From Stackebrandtia nassauensis DSM 44728 (GTDB taxonomy: Bacteria; Actinomycetota; Actinomycetes; Mycobacteriales; Micromonosporaceae), in assembly GCF_000024545.1 (NCBI RefSeq), contig NC_013947.1, positions 2,108,001-2,172,000 on the forward strand: a DNA stretch of 64,000 nucleotides, given 5' to 3'. The position numbers and the translations under genes were made by a program. A model generated the notes under the pieces. The model did not search any database, had not been told where the DNA came from, and saw only the letters and a program-made list of their open reading frames with translations. The first letter of the stretch is position 1, and every line of letters starts with the position of its first letter. Shown here one piece after another: positions 43,632-52,947 of this stretch.

Positions 43632-44246
43632 ATGTTGGACCATCTGGTGCTGTCGACCCCCGACCTGGCCGCGACCGTCGCCGACGTCGCCAGGCTCACC
43701 GGCGTCGAACCCGCCCCCGGCGGCGCCCACCCGGGACTGGGAACCCGCAACTACCTGCTCGGCCTGGGCGGCGACTCCTACCTGGAGATCATCGGTCCCG
43801 ACCCCGACCAGCCCGACCCGCCGGGCCCCCGGCCCTTCGACGTCGACACGGTGACCGAAGCCCGCGTGGTGACCTGGGCGGTGCGCACCGCCGACGTCGA
43901 CGCGTCGGTGACGGCGGCGGGCAAGTCCGGCTACGACCCCGGTACACCCTGGACGATGGCCCGCGACACCGTCGACGGCCGCAAGCTGCAATGGCGACTG
44001 ACCGTCGACCGCTCCGAAGGCCACCGGGGCCTGATCCCGTTCCTCATCGACTGGGGCGACACCCCGCACCCGGCCGCCGAACTGCCGAAGGTCTCACTGC
44101 GCGAGCTGTCCGCCGTACACCCCGACCCGACCGCGATCGCGCCCGCGCTGTCGGCACTGGGCGTCGACCTCGCGGTACGGCCGGGCGTGCGCGCCGGGCT
44201 GGTCGCCGTGGTCGACGGCGTCCACGGCCCGGTCACCATCTGGTGA
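43632..44246 (+). CDS. VOC-like (glyoxalase-like domain) protein
   Basis: 204 residues of the PF13468-type glyoxalase-like fold: MLDHLVLSTPDLAATVADVA, then GTRNYLLGLGGDSYLEIIGP, and the late GHRGLIPFLIDWGDTPHPA. It has the long two-module VOC shape with different loops from the protein at 39737. AAGGAGGACGCC precedes the ATG. Substrate unknown. Confidence 0.85.
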   Translation: MLDHLVLSTPDLAATVADVARLTGVEPAPGGAHPGLGTRNYLLGLGGDSYLEIIGPDPDQPDPPGPRPFDVDTVTEARVVTWAVRTADVDASVTAAGKSGYDPGTPWTMARDTVDGRKLQWRLTVDRSEGHRGLIPFLIDWGDTPHPAAELPKVSLRELSAVHPDPTAIAPALSALGVDLAVRPGVRAGLVAVVDGVHGPVTIW

Positions 44247-44247
44247 A

Positions 44248-44283
44248 ACGGTTCGCGACGGGGCTGACCCCGCCGCGAACCGT
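44248..44283. terminator. bidirectional terminator between convergent genes
   Basis: ACGGTTCGCG pairs with CGCGAACCGT, and inside it GGGG-CTGA-CCCC. The long hairpin separates the VOC gene and the convergent secreted protein gene at 44302. Confidence 0.75.
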
Positions 44284-44301
44284 CCCCCGTGAACACACCC
44301 G

Positions 44302-46209
44302 CTATTTCAGTCCGTAGGTGTGGACGGTGCTGTGGGTGGCTTTGTTTCCGGCGTCGTCGGTGGCGGTGGCACGCACCGACACGAACTTCGCGTCCTTGGG
44401 GTGCTTGAGCTTCCCGGTCGCGGTGTCGCCCTTCACTTTGACCTTGACCTTCTTCCAGGTCTTGCCGTCGTCATAGGACACCTCGAAGGTCAGCTTCTTG
44501 AGTTTGGTGTCCTTGGCGCCTTCCTGTGCCTGGAAGTCCAAAGTGAAGTTCTGCTGCTTCTTGACATCGGCGTAGCCGCCCGAAACACCCTCGGCGTCGA
44601 AAGCCACCGCCGACACATTCAGCGGGGTGTCCTTGCTGGTCGGCTTCGACTTGAACGTCCACTTCACCTTGGTCTTCGTTGCCAGCGGCGTGTAGTCCTT
44701 CGAGTGGGACATCTCGGTCGACAGGGTGTAGGTCCCGGAGTCCTTTTTCGGCAGCGTGAACGTCGCGAACGGCGAGGTCAGTTTCTTGCGGCCGATCTCC
44801 TTGCCGTCGCGTTTCAGCACCGCGGTGCCCTTGATCGTGTGGAAGTCCTCGATGACCTCGGCGCGGTTCGCGTTGTCCATGAACGGCAGGTACATCGACA
44901 TCTTGTCGCCCTTGCGGGTCAGGATCGGCTCCTCGTAGGTGCCGCCGACGTTGAACGACACCGGCGCCTTACCGGTGACGGCCTTGGCCGGGCCCGCCTC
45001 GAAGTGCGCGCTGCCTTCGATGCTGATGGACTCGTCGGACTGCGGGTCTCCGATGAGGGCGTTGGCGTACCAGGTCAGGTCCGCCCCGGGGGTGACGTAC
45101 TCGGTGCGTTTCGTGCCCCACTTGACCTCCAGCAGTTCACAAGAGGCGAATTCGGCGCCACCCTCACGGATCACGTTGTTGCAGGCGATCGTGGGGTCCT
45201 TGGTGATCAGACCGTCGAAGGTCCGTTCCACCTGCGCCAGGTCCTCGTCGTGCGCGGTGAACGTGGGGTCGGCGGGGATGCCGTTCGTCTCGAAGAAGTT
45301 GAGGTCGTAGGTGTACGGGTCGGCGGGGTCGGTGCCGATCAGGTGTGGGGCGGCCTCGACACCGGTCTTGTGCTTGTCGTCCCCGTTGGGGATGAGGTAG
45401 CCGTTGAACTCGGAGCCGAAGGAGTTCAGGATGCCGTAGTTCGAGCCGTCCTTCCTGACGGAGAACGGCCGCAACCCGTGGTCGATGACTTCGGCGGGCC
45501 GGTCCACGTTGAACTTGACCGGATTGGACTTGGTGCCGTCGGCGGTGGCCTTCACCGGCTTGTCCTTGACGGTCACCGAGGTGATGCCGAGGACGATGTT
45601 GTCGTTGTCGTCCACCGTGTCGGTGTGGAAGTCGTACTGTCCCGGCCGCAACTGGACGGTGGCCTGCCCGTTCTTGTCCAGTTCGATCTCGCCGTAGTCG
45701 TCGGTCTGCGGGTTGATGTAGACGGCGAAGCCGAACTGCGACGGTTTGCCGTCCCGGTCGGTGACGGTGATCGTGACGTCCTGGACGTCGACCGACTTCT
45801 TCTGGTGCCCCACCGGGAGGAATCGGCCGTATTTCTTGTGGCTCAGCGATTTGGCCTTCGCGGCATCGCGTTCGCCGGAACGCAGCAGTTCGGTGACGTT
45901 GTAGCGCCGGGGATCCTCTTCGCCTTTGGCGATCTCGTCCATCCGGTCGTACGGGATGGTGATGAGGTCCTTGGAACCATCGGCGGCCGGGGGAGTGATG
46001 TAGCCCTTGCCCTTGCGTCCCTCGCCCGGCTGCCAGGTGTGGTTGCCGTTTGGCGAAACCGAAACCTTGTCTCCCGTGGGCAATGTGACGGTCTTCGTCT
46101 TGGTGGTCGACGTGCCGGAACGGTCGTCGCCGGAATCGGCGAAGGCCACCGCCCCGCCCGCCGCCAACACCAACGCGGCACCGGCCGCGATCGCGAATCG
46201 TTTGCGCAT
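44302..46209 (-). CDS. secreted protein with subtilase-prodomain-like N-terminus and Ig-like C-terminus (paralogue A)
   Basis: 635 residues with a signal peptide (MRKRFAIAAGAALVLAAGG). The first 120 mature residues (TKTVTLPTGDKVSVSPNG, then DLITIPYDRMDEIAKGEEDP, RRYNVTELL) look like the start of large actinobacterial S8 proteases: the prodomain and 'TGDRV...DVTxL' block. No Asp-His-Ser protease domain follows. The rest is beta-rich with a C-terminal Ig-like domain (LTFEVSYDDGKTWKKVKVKV, then GNKATHSTVHTYG). It is one of two tandem paralogues. The ATG at 46209 is chosen. Function unknown; a surface or protease-inhibitor-like role is possible. Confidence 0.7.
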   Translation of the reverse strand: MRKRFAIAAGAALVLAAGGAVAFADSGDDRSGTSTTKTKTVTLPTGDKVSVSPNGNHTWQPGEGRKGKGYITPPAADGSKDLITIPYDRMDEIAKGEEDPRRYNVTELLRSGERDAAKAKSLSHKKYGRFLPVGHQKKSVDVQDVTITVTDRDGKPSQFGFAVYINPQTDDYGEIELDKNGQATVQLRPGQYDFHTDTVDDNDNIVLGITSVTVKDKPVKATADGTKSNPVKFNVDRPAEVIDHGLRPFSVRKDGSNYGILNSFGSEFNGYLIPNGDDKHKTGVEAAPHLIGTDPADPYTYDLNFFETNGIPADPTFTAHDEDLAQVERTFDGLITKDPTIACNNVIREGGAEFASCELLEVKWGTKRTEYVTPGADLTWYANALIGDPQSDESISIEGSAHFEAGPAKAVTGKAPVSFNVGGTYEEPILTRKGDKMSMYLPFMDNANRAEVIEDFHTIKGTAVLKRDGKEIGRKKLTSPFATFTLPKKDSGTYTLSTEMSHSKDYTPLATKTKVKWTFKSKPTSKDTPLNVSAVAFDAEGVSGGYADVKKQQNFTLDFQAQEGAKDTKLKKLTFEVSYDDGKTWKKVKVKVKGDTATGKLKHPKDAKFVSVRATATDDAGNKATHSTVHTYGLK

Positions 46210-46321
46210 AATGGAACCTCTCTGTAAGGATGACCACACCTACAGATGGGTCGAACCCGTCGCGAGGTTGCTTCGGCGTCGCAAAAGCGCCCTCCGCCAA
46301 TGATTCAGCGTTCGTACCCGA

Positions 46322-46349
46322 CCCGCGGCAGGGGCATTCCCGCCGCGGG
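46322..46349 (-). terminator. hairpin downstream of paralogue B
   Basis: CCCGCGGC pairs with GCCGCGGG around a 12-nt loop, 19 bp beyond the stop of the gene at 46368. Confidence 0.6.
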
Positions 46350-46367
46350 CCGTCGTCGGTTCGCGCG

Positions 46368-48269
46368 CTATTTCAGTCCGTAGGAGTGCACGGTGCTGTG
46401 GGTGGCCTTGTTTCCGGCGTCGTCGGTAGCGGTGGCTCGCACCGAGACGAACTTGGCGTCGGCGGGGTGCTTGAGCTTGCCGGTCGCGGTGTCGCCCTTC
46501 ACTTTGACCTTGACCTTCTTCCAGGTTTTGCCGTCGTCATAGGACACTTCGAAGGTCAGCTTCTTCAGTTTCGTGTCCTTGGCGCCTTTCTGTGGCAGAT
46601 AGTCCAAAGTGAAGTTCTGTGGCTTCTTGACGTCGGCGTAGCCACCTTTGACACCGTCGGCGTCAAAGCTGACGGCCGAGACGTTCAGCGGAGTCTCCTT
46701 GGCGGTCGGCTTCGACTTGAACGTCCACTTCACCTTGGTCTTCGTCGCCAGCGGCGTGACCTTCTTGTCCCGCTTGAACTCGGCCGACAGCGTGTACTTG
46801 CCGGAGTCCTTCTTGGGCAGCGAGAACTCCGCGGACTGGCTGGTCAGCTTCTTGCGGACGATTTCCTCGCCGTCGCGAGTCAGTACCAGCTCTCCCTTGA
46901 CGGGATGGAGGTCGTCGATACTCTCGTCGCGATTGGCGTTGTCCATAAACGGCAGAGCCAGGTTCAGCTTGTCGCCCTTGCGGGTCAGTACCGACGATTG
47001 ACCACCGACGTTGAACGACACCGGCGCGGTTCCGGTGACGGCTTTGGCCGGGCCCGGCTCGAAGTGCGCGACGGACGTGACGTCGATGGAGTCGTCGGCC
47101 TCGGGGTCACCGATGAACGCGTACGCGTACCAGGTCATGTCGGGGCCGGGCGTGACGTACTCGGTGCGGGTGGTGCCCCACGTGACTTCGTTCGGCGTGC
47201 AGTTGCCGAAACCACTGCCATCCTTGCGGAAGCCGACATTGCAGGCGCCCGTGGGTGCGGTGGTGATGAGCCCGTCGAAGGTGCGCTCCACCTGCGCCAG
47301 TTCGGCGTCGTGCGCGGTGAATGTCGGATCGGCGGGTATGCCGTCCTCGGCGAGGAAGTTCAGGTCATAGGTGTACGGGTCGGCGGTGTCGGTGCCCAGC
47401 AACTGGGATGACACCTCCAGCTTGATGCCGTCGGCGTCGTTGGGAATGACATAGCCTGTATTGCCTTCCCCGGCGAACGCCCCGCTGCCGAAGGTCGAGC
47501 CGCCCTTCACGACGGTGTCCGTCGATATGGAGTGGTATTGCGTCTTCGCCGGCCGGTCGACCTGGTATTTCACCGGCACCGCCTTGGTGCCGTCGACCAG
47601 CGCCGACACCGGTTTGTCCTTGACGTTGACCGTGGTCACGCTTTGGATCATCTCGTTGCCCGAGAACGCCGAGGTGTGGAAGTCCCACCTGCCCGGGCCC
47701 AGGTCGACGGTCCCCTTGCCGTTCCCGTCGAGTTCCAGCTCGCCGGTCTTGCCGGTGGCGGGATTGACAAAGCCGACGACTGTCAGGTGGGACGGTGCGT
47801 CGCCGTCTCGGTCGGTGACCGACACCGTCACCTTCTGGTCGTTGGCGGCCTGCTTCGGCTCGGCGTCGATCGGCACGTACCGCCCGTAGCGTTTGCCGCT
47901 GAGCGTCTTGGCCCTCGCGGCGTCGCTCTGCCCGTGCCGCAGCAGCTCTGAGACGTTGTAACGCCGGGGATCCTCTGTCCCGGCGGCGATCTCGTCCAAC
48001 CGGTCGGAGGGGATCGTGATCACGTCGTCGGAGCCGTCGTGAGCCGTCAGCGTGAGGTGGGGCTTGTCCTCCCGGCCTTCAGCCGGTTTCCAGATGGCGT
48101 TCCCGTCGCCCGTGAGCTTGACGACGTCCCCTGTGGGCAGTGTGACCGTCCGTGCGGCCGAGGTCTTGGCCACCGCCTGCCCCGGCTCACCGGGCTCGGC
48201 GAACGCGAACGTGCCGCCGGTGGCGAGCACCAGCGCGGCACCGGCCGCGACCAGATATCTTTTGCGCAT
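46368..48269 (-). CDS. secreted protein with subtilase-prodomain-like N-terminus and Ig-like C-terminus (paralogue B)
   Basis: 633 residues, the tandem paralogue of the gene at 44302, with signal peptide MRKRYLVAAGAALVLATGG and the same block order (ITIPSDRLDEIAAGTEDPRR, then YNVSELLRHG). The middle differs most. The last 70 or so residues are nearly identical between the two, also at DNA level, hinting at gene conversion. No catalytic triad is present. It lies 158 bp upstream of paralogue A with a hairpin between. Confidence 0.7.
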   Translation of the reverse strand: MRKRYLVAAGAALVLATGGTFAFAEPGEPGQAVAKTSAARTVTLPTGDVVKLTGDGNAIWKPAEGREDKPHLTLTAHDGSDDVITIPSDRLDEIAAGTEDPRRYNVSELLRHGQSDAARAKTLSGKRYGRYVPIDAEPKQAANDQKVTVSVTDRDGDAPSHLTVVGFVNPATGKTGELELDGNGKGTVDLGPGRWDFHTSAFSGNEMIQSVTTVNVKDKPVSALVDGTKAVPVKYQVDRPAKTQYHSISTDTVVKGGSTFGSGAFAGEGNTGYVIPNDADGIKLEVSSQLLGTDTADPYTYDLNFLAEDGIPADPTFTAHDAELAQVERTFDGLITTAPTGACNVGFRKDGSGFGNCTPNEVTWGTTRTEYVTPGPDMTWYAYAFIGDPEADDSIDVTSVAHFEPGPAKAVTGTAPVSFNVGGQSSVLTRKGDKLNLALPFMDNANRDESIDDLHPVKGELVLTRDGEEIVRKKLTSQSAEFSLPKKDSGKYTLSAEFKRDKKVTPLATKTKVKWTFKSKPTAKETPLNVSAVSFDADGVKGGYADVKKPQNFTLDYLPQKGAKDTKLKKLTFEVSYDDGKTWKKVKVKVKGDTATGKLKHPADAKFVSVRATATDDAGNKATHSTVHSYGLK

Positions 48270-48362
48270 TGTGGAACCTTTCGATGAGGGTGATCAGTTC
48301 ACACACGCGCTGGATCGCCGGGGATGTTTACCCCGGCATGAGATTTACCGCCGCGCGACGGT

Positions 48363-49676
48363 TCAGCGTTCGTCCAGGACCCGCCGCGCCTTGCCCACCG
48401 AGCGCTCCAGGGTGCCGGGTTCGGCCAGCCGGGCGGTCACGGCGATACCGATGTTCTCCTTCACCGCCGCCGCGATCGCGTCCTCGGCGGCTTCGCGTTG
48501 CGCGGCATCGGTTCCGGTGCGGGCCTCGGCGATGACCTCGAGTTGGTCCAGTCGTCCGGCCAGACTCAGTCGCAGCTGGAAGTGCGGCGCCACGTGCTCG
48601 GTGCGCAGCAGGATTTCCTCGATCTGGGTCGGGAAGACGTTGACACCGCGCACGATCAGCATGTCGTCGCTCCTGCCGGTGATCTTCTCCATCCGACGGA
48701 ACGCGGGCCGGGCGGTGCCGGGCAGCAGCCGGGTCAGGTCGCGGGTGCGGTACCGCACGATCGGCAGCGCCTCCTTGGTCAGCGACGTGAACACCAGCTC
48801 GCCCTCGGCGCCCTCGGGCAGCACCGCGCCGGTCTCGGGGTCGACGATCTCGGGGTAGAAGTGGTCCTCCCACACGTGTAGACCGTCCTTGGACTCCACG
48901 CACTCCTGGGCGACACCGGGTCCGATGACTTCGGACAGTCCATAGATGTCGACCGCGTGGATGTCAAGGCGCGCTTCGATCTCGGTGCGCATCGCCTCGG
49001 TCCACGGTTCGGCGCCGAACACGCCCACCCGCAGCGAGGTCGAGGCCGGGTCGATGCCCTGCCGCTCGAACTCGTCCACAATGGTGAGCATGTAGGACGG
49101 TGTGACCATGATGATCTCGGGCTGGAAGTCGCAGATCAGCCGCACCTGCCGGGCCGTCATGCCGCTGGAGACCGGGATGACGACGCAACCGGCGCGCTCT
49201 GCTCCGGCGTGCGCGCCGAGGCCTCCGGTGAACAGCCCGTACCCGTAGGCGACGTGCACCTTGTGTCCCGGACGGCCACCGGCGGCGCGGATGCTGCGCG
49301 CCATCACGTCGGCCCACATCGACAGGTCGGCCTCGGTGTAACCCACGACGGTCGGCTGCCCGGTGGTGCCACTGGACGCGTGCACCCGCCGCACCCGCTC
49401 CATCGGCACCGCGAACCTGCCGAACGGGTAGCCCGAACGCAGGTCCTCCTTGGTGGTGAACGGGAACAGCGCCAGGTCGTCGAGGCTGCGCAGGTCCTGC
49501 GGTGCGACCCCGGCCGCGTCCCAGGCGCGCCGGTATCCCTCCACATTGTCGTAGGCGTGACGCAGGCTGGCCCGCAGTCGCGTCAGCTGCGTCGCCCGCA
49601 GTTCGTCGAGACTCATCCGCTCGGCGGGGTCCAGCAGGTCCTTCGGTGGGCCGTCGCCCAGGCGCCGCGTGGTCAT
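48363..49676 (-). CDS. paaK: phenylacetate-CoA ligase family protein
   Basis: 437 residues of the PaaK adenylate-forming family, which activates phenylacetate (or a similar aryl acid) with ATP and CoA. The AMP-binding motif is HASSGTTGQPTVVGYTEAD near residue 95; IYGLSEVIGPGVAQEC near 240 and YRTRDLTRLLPG near 325 are also present. GGAGGA precedes the ATG at 49676. No other phenylacetate degradation genes are nearby, so the substrate is uncertain. Confidence 0.9.
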   Translation of the reverse strand: MTTRRLGDGPPKDLLDPAERMSLDELRATQLTRLRASLRHAYDNVEGYRRAWDAAGVAPQDLRSLDDLALFPFTTKEDLRSGYPFGRFAVPMERVRRVHASSGTTGQPTVVGYTEADLSMWADVMARSIRAAGGRPGHKVHVAYGYGLFTGGLGAHAGAERAGCVVIPVSSGMTARQVRLICDFQPEIIMVTPSYMLTIVDEFERQGIDPASTSLRVGVFGAEPWTEAMRTEIEARLDIHAVDIYGLSEVIGPGVAQECVESKDGLHVWEDHFYPEIVDPETGAVLPEGAEGELVFTSLTKEALPIVRYRTRDLTRLLPGTARPAFRRMEKITGRSDDMLIVRGVNVFPTQIEEILLRTEHVAPHFQLRLSLAGRLDQLEVIAEARTGTDAAQREAAEDAIAAAVKENIGIAVTARLAEPGTLERSVGKARRVLDER

Positions 49677-49832
49677 GCGTCCTCCGTCCTGACGGGATTC
49701 CGGCGCGAGCCTGCCAGTCGTTCGACCCGATGTCAACTCACGGCGCCGGTATACCGTCTGTTCGACCGGTGTCGATGGAACCGCTTGCCAGTAAAGTCGT
49801 TCGAACCCGCCCTCGGACCCCGAAGGTTCACC

Positions 49833-50987
49833 ATGACTGGCGCGCATTCCCACCGCGATCGTGTCCCCGTGTGGCGCAGGCCCGTGGTCGTCGCCGGGAC
49901 GGCACTGGTGGTGCTGGCCGCCGTGACGCTCACCGTCGTGTGGGCGGTGTCGGAGGACAAACCGGCTTCGGCCGCAGAGGACCCCGGCTCCGAGGACACC
50001 GAATCCAGCGCCGCGTCCTCTCCCGAGCCCGACCCGGACGCGATCACCGTCACCGCGGTCGGCGACACCATCATGGGCAACCTGCCCGACGGGCTTCCCG
50101 ACGACGGCGCCGGGTACTTCGACAAGGTCGCCGAACATCTCAAGGGCGACATCGTCTTTGGCAACCTCGACGGTGCACTGTCCGAACACGACGACTACAA
50201 GAAGTGCAAGTCCAAGAAGAAGTGCTTCTACATCCGGATGCCGCCCGAGTACGCGTCGCTGCTGAAGGACGCGGGATTCACCGTGATGAACGGCTCGAAC
50301 AACCACGCCTTCGACTCCGGGCCGGAAGGTTACGCCGACACCCAGGCCGCCCTGGACGGCGCCGGGATCGACTATCTGGGCGTCAAGGGCGAGATCGTCG
50401 AGACCGAGGTGCGCGGCGTCAAGACCGCGATGGTCGGATTCTCCACCTACGACCGCTATGACAGCCTGCTCGACCTGAACCTGGTGTCGCAGCTGGTGTC
50501 GGCCGCCGCCGAGCGCGCCGACGTGGTCGTGGTGAGCATGCACCTGGGTGCCGAGGGCGTCGACGCCCGCCACACCCCCGAGGGCCCGGAGACCTTCTAC
50601 GGCGAGGACCGTGGCGACTCGCGCGCGGCCACCCACGCCGCCGTCGACGCCGGGGCCGACCTGGTGCTGGGGCACGGGCCGCACGTGCTGCGCGGCATGG
50701 AGTTCTACAAGGACCGGCTCATCGCCCACAGTCTCGGGAACTTCGCGGGCTACGGCGTTCTCAAGACCTCCGGCGCGCTGGGCCGGGGCGCCATCCTCAC
50801 GGTGACTGTGGACAAGCAGGGCGAGTGGGTGTCCGGGAAGGTGATCCCGTCGATCATGGTCGACGGCGGATACCCGGCCGTCGACGAGGACAACGGCGCC
50901 CACGCCGACATCACCGAACTGTCGAAGGACGACTTCCCGGACTCAGGCGTCACTCTGGACGAAAAGGGGAAGATCTCCAAGCCGTGA
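49833..50987 (+). CDS. CapA-family (PGA_cap) membrane-anchored metallophosphatase-like protein
   Basis: 384 residues with one N-terminal membrane anchor (VVVAGTALVVLAAVTLTVVW) and an acidic linker, then the PGA_cap/CapA domain: TVTAVGDTIMGNLPD near residue 72, FGNLDGALS near 108, NGSNNHAFDSG near 152, VSMHLGAEGVD near 234, VLGHGPHVLRG near 272 and AHSLGNF near 291. The repeated Asp/Asn/His residues form a two-metal site. CapA helps make poly-gamma-glutamate in some bacteria; no other cap genes are here. Confidence 0.88.
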   Translation: MTGAHSHRDRVPVWRRPVVVAGTALVVLAAVTLTVVWAVSEDKPASAAEDPGSEDTESSAASSPEPDPDAITVTAVGDTIMGNLPDGLPDDGAGYFDKVAEHLKGDIVFGNLDGALSEHDDYKKCKSKKKCFYIRMPPEYASLLKDAGFTVMNGSNNHAFDSGPEGYADTQAALDGAGIDYLGVKGEIVETEVRGVKTAMVGFSTYDRYDSLLDLNLVSQLVSAAAERADVVVVSMHLGAEGVDARHTPEGPETFYGEDRGDSRAATHAAVDAGADLVLGHGPHVLRGMEFYKDRLIAHSLGNFAGYGVLKTSGALGRGAILTVTVDKQGEWVSGKVIPSIMVDGGYPAVDEDNGAHADITELSKDDFPDSGVTLDEKGKISKP

Positions 50988-50998
50988 TGATCGGCAGA

Positions 50999-51004
50999 TA
51001 GGCT
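50999..51004 (+). promoter_or_regulatory. -10-like TAGGCT of the histidine kinase operon
   Basis: TAGGCT ends 7 nt before the ATG at 51012; leaderless arrangement, no ribosome site in the gap. Confidence 0.5.
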
Positions 51005-51011
51005 ACGCATC

Positions 51012-52157
51012 ATGGAGGGATCGCTGCGACGCCGACAGCCACGCGGCAAGCTCGCCGACGCGGCGATCGTGCTGGTCGTCACCGCCATCGTCGTGATCAT
51101 GACCCTCACCAGCAGCGACATTTCCGACTCACTGCTGCCGCTGTGGATCAGCTGGCCGGTGCAGCTGGCCGCCTGCGTGGCCCTGTACTGGCGCCGAGTC
51201 CGGCCGCAGACGGTCATGGCCGTCACCCTCGTCCTGATCGCGATCTACTATCCGCTCACCGGCGAGGGCAGCCCGGTCTTCGTCACCATCATGATCGCGC
51301 TGTACAGCGTCGCCGCGTCCGGGCAACTTCGCGCCTCCATGATCTGGGCGGGCGTGGTCATGGCCATCACCATCGGCGGCGAACTGGCCAGCCCGGTGCG
51401 CCACCTCGACAACATCGCGCTGGCCATGTTCACCGGCTGGTGCGTGGCCACCGTCGCCGTCGGCGTGACCGTGCACGACCGGATGGCGCTGCTGGCCGAG
51501 ACCAAACGCCGCGCCGCCGAGACGGCACTGCGCGAGGCCGCCCAGGAACGGCTGCGCATCGCCCGCGACGTCCACGACGTCGTCGGCCACCACCTGTCCC
51601 TCATCAACGTGCAGGCCAGCGCCGCCCTGCACCGCATCGACAAGGACCCCGGCCAGGCCGAGACCGCGCTGGCCACCATCAAGACCACCAGCAGCCAGAC
51701 CCTGGGCGAACTGCGCAAGACCCTCGACGTGCTGCGCCAGAGCGACGAGGAACCCCCGACCACGCCCACACCCGGACTGGCCGACATCGAAGCCCTGTTC
51801 GACGGCGTGCGTTCGGCGGGCATGACGGTCGACCACCACGTCGACGGCGAACCCCGCGAGCTGCCGGTCGAGGTCGACCTGGCGTGCTACCGCATCGTCC
51901 AGGAAGCACTGACCAATGTGGTCAAACACGCGAACGCCACCCGCGTCACCATCCGCCTGGCCTACCGCGACGACACCATCGACCTCGCCATCACCGACGA
52001 CGGCGTCGCCGAGCCCCCGACCACCACGTCGGGACACGGCATCCGCGGCATGACCGAACGCGCCCAGGCCCTGGGCGGCGAACTGTCGGCCGAACCCACC
52101 CGAACCGGCTTCACCGTGCACGCCACCCTTCCCGCACCCACGAGGGAGTCCACATGA
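51012..52157 (+). CDS. NarL-type sensor histidine kinase
   Basis: 381 residues: about five membrane helices in the first 160 residues, a HisKA_3 dimerisation helix with the phospho-acceptor His188 in IARDVHDVVGHHLSLINVQA, and a C-terminal HATPase (ALTNVVKHANATRVTIRLA, then HGIRGMTERAQALGGEL). No extracytoplasmic sensor domain is seen, so the signal may be in the membrane. It is coupled by ATGA to the regulator. The MMPL transporter 116 bp after the operon is the likely target. Confidence 0.93.
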   Translation: MEGSLRRRQPRGKLADAAIVLVVTAIVVIMTLTSSDISDSLLPLWISWPVQLAACVALYWRRVRPQTVMAVTLVLIAIYYPLTGEGSPVFVTIMIALYSVAASGQLRASMIWAGVVMAITIGGELASPVRHLDNIALAMFTGWCVATVAVGVTVHDRMALLAETKRRAAETALREAAQERLRIARDVHDVVGHHLSLINVQASAALHRIDKDPGQAETALATIKTTSSQTLGELRKTLDVLRQSDEEPPTTPTPGLADIEALFDGVRSAGMTVDHHVDGEPRELPVEVDLACYRIVQEALTNVVKHANATRVTIRLAYRDDTIDLAITDDGVAEPPTTTSGHGIRGMTERAQALGGELSAEPTRTGFTVHATLPAPTREST

Positions 52158-52831
52158 TCCGCACCGTGCTCGCCGACGACCAGACCCTGGTCCGGGCCGG
52201 TTTCAAATCCATCCTGGACGACGAGGAGGACATCGAGGTCGTCGGCGAGGCCCCCGACGGACAACAGGCCCTGGAACTGGCCCAGCGCCTCAAACCCGAC
52301 GTCGTCCTCATGGACATCCGCATGCCGGTCCTCGACGGCCTCGAAGCCACCCGCCGCATCGCCGCCGACGACCGACTGGCGGCGGTCCGCGTCATCATCC
52401 TGACCACATTCGACCTCGACGACTACGTCTACTCGGCCCTGCGAGCCGGAGCGGGCGGCTTCCTCGTCAAGGACACCGAACCGGCCGAACTGATCCACGC
52501 GGTCCGGGTCGTGGCCCGGGGCGACGCCCTCATCGCCCCCACCATCACCCGCCGACTCCTGGCCGACTTCGCCACCCAACACCGCGCCCCCCAACCCAAC
52601 CCGCGCCTCAACGCCCTGACCGAACGCGAAACCGAGGTACTCGGCCTGATCGCGGCCGGTCTGTCCAACGACGAGATCGCCGCCAAACTGTTCCTCAGCC
52701 CGGCCACCTCCAAAACCCACGTCAGCCGGATCATGTCCAAACTGGGCGCCCGCGACCGAGCCCAGCTGGTGATCCTCGCCTACGAGTCCGGCATCGCCAC
52801 CCCCGGCTGGCTACGCGACGACCCGACCTGA
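52154..52831 (+). CDS. NarL/LuxR-family response regulator
   Basis: 225 residues: receiver domain with phospho-acceptor Asp54 (VVLMDIRMPVLDG) and a C-terminal LuxR HTH (LTERETEVLGLIAAGLSNDE, IAAKLFLSPATSKTHVSRIM). The ATG overlaps the kinase stop (ATGA). It probably binds the repeated sites upstream of the MMPL transporter. Confidence 0.95.
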   Translation: MIRTVLADDQTLVRAGFKSILDDEEDIEVVGEAPDGQQALELAQRLKPDVVLMDIRMPVLDGLEATRRIAADDRLAAVRVIILTTFDLDDYVYSALRAGAGGFLVKDTEPAELIHAVRVVARGDALIAPTITRRLLADFATQHRAPQPNPRLNALTERETEVLGLIAAGLSNDEIAAKLFLSPATSKTHVSRIMSKLGARDRAQLVILAYESGIATPGWLRDDPT

Positions 52832-52840
52832 CCTTGCGGC

Positions 52841-52888
52841 GCAACTTCGGTGGTACGTCCGCGGTCGGGGCCGCAACTTTCGTGGTAC
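52841..52888 (+). promoter_or_regulatory. two direct repeats before the MMPL transporter gene
   Basis: GCAACTTCGGTGGTAC (52841-52856) and GCAACTTTCGTGGTAC (52873-52888) match at 14 of 16 positions and start 32 bp apart, close to three helical turns. The second ends 59 bp before the transporter start. Candidate sites for the response regulator encoded just upstream. Confidence 0.6.
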
Positions 52889-52947
52889 TCCGAATGACCG
52901 CTCCGGCATGATGCCGCCGGGCATTCCTCGCGCCGAACCTTGACGGC

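Noticed and set aside
44320..46227. 635-codon open frame antisense to the secreted paralogue A
   Set aside because: Composition is dominated by Val, Gly, Asp and Arg with no recognisable domain; the minus-strand gene has a signal peptide and a conserved paralogue.
49833..50987. CapA as part of a poly-gamma-glutamate capsule locus
   Set aside because: No capB or capC homologue is in the window; only the stand-alone CapA-type domain is present.
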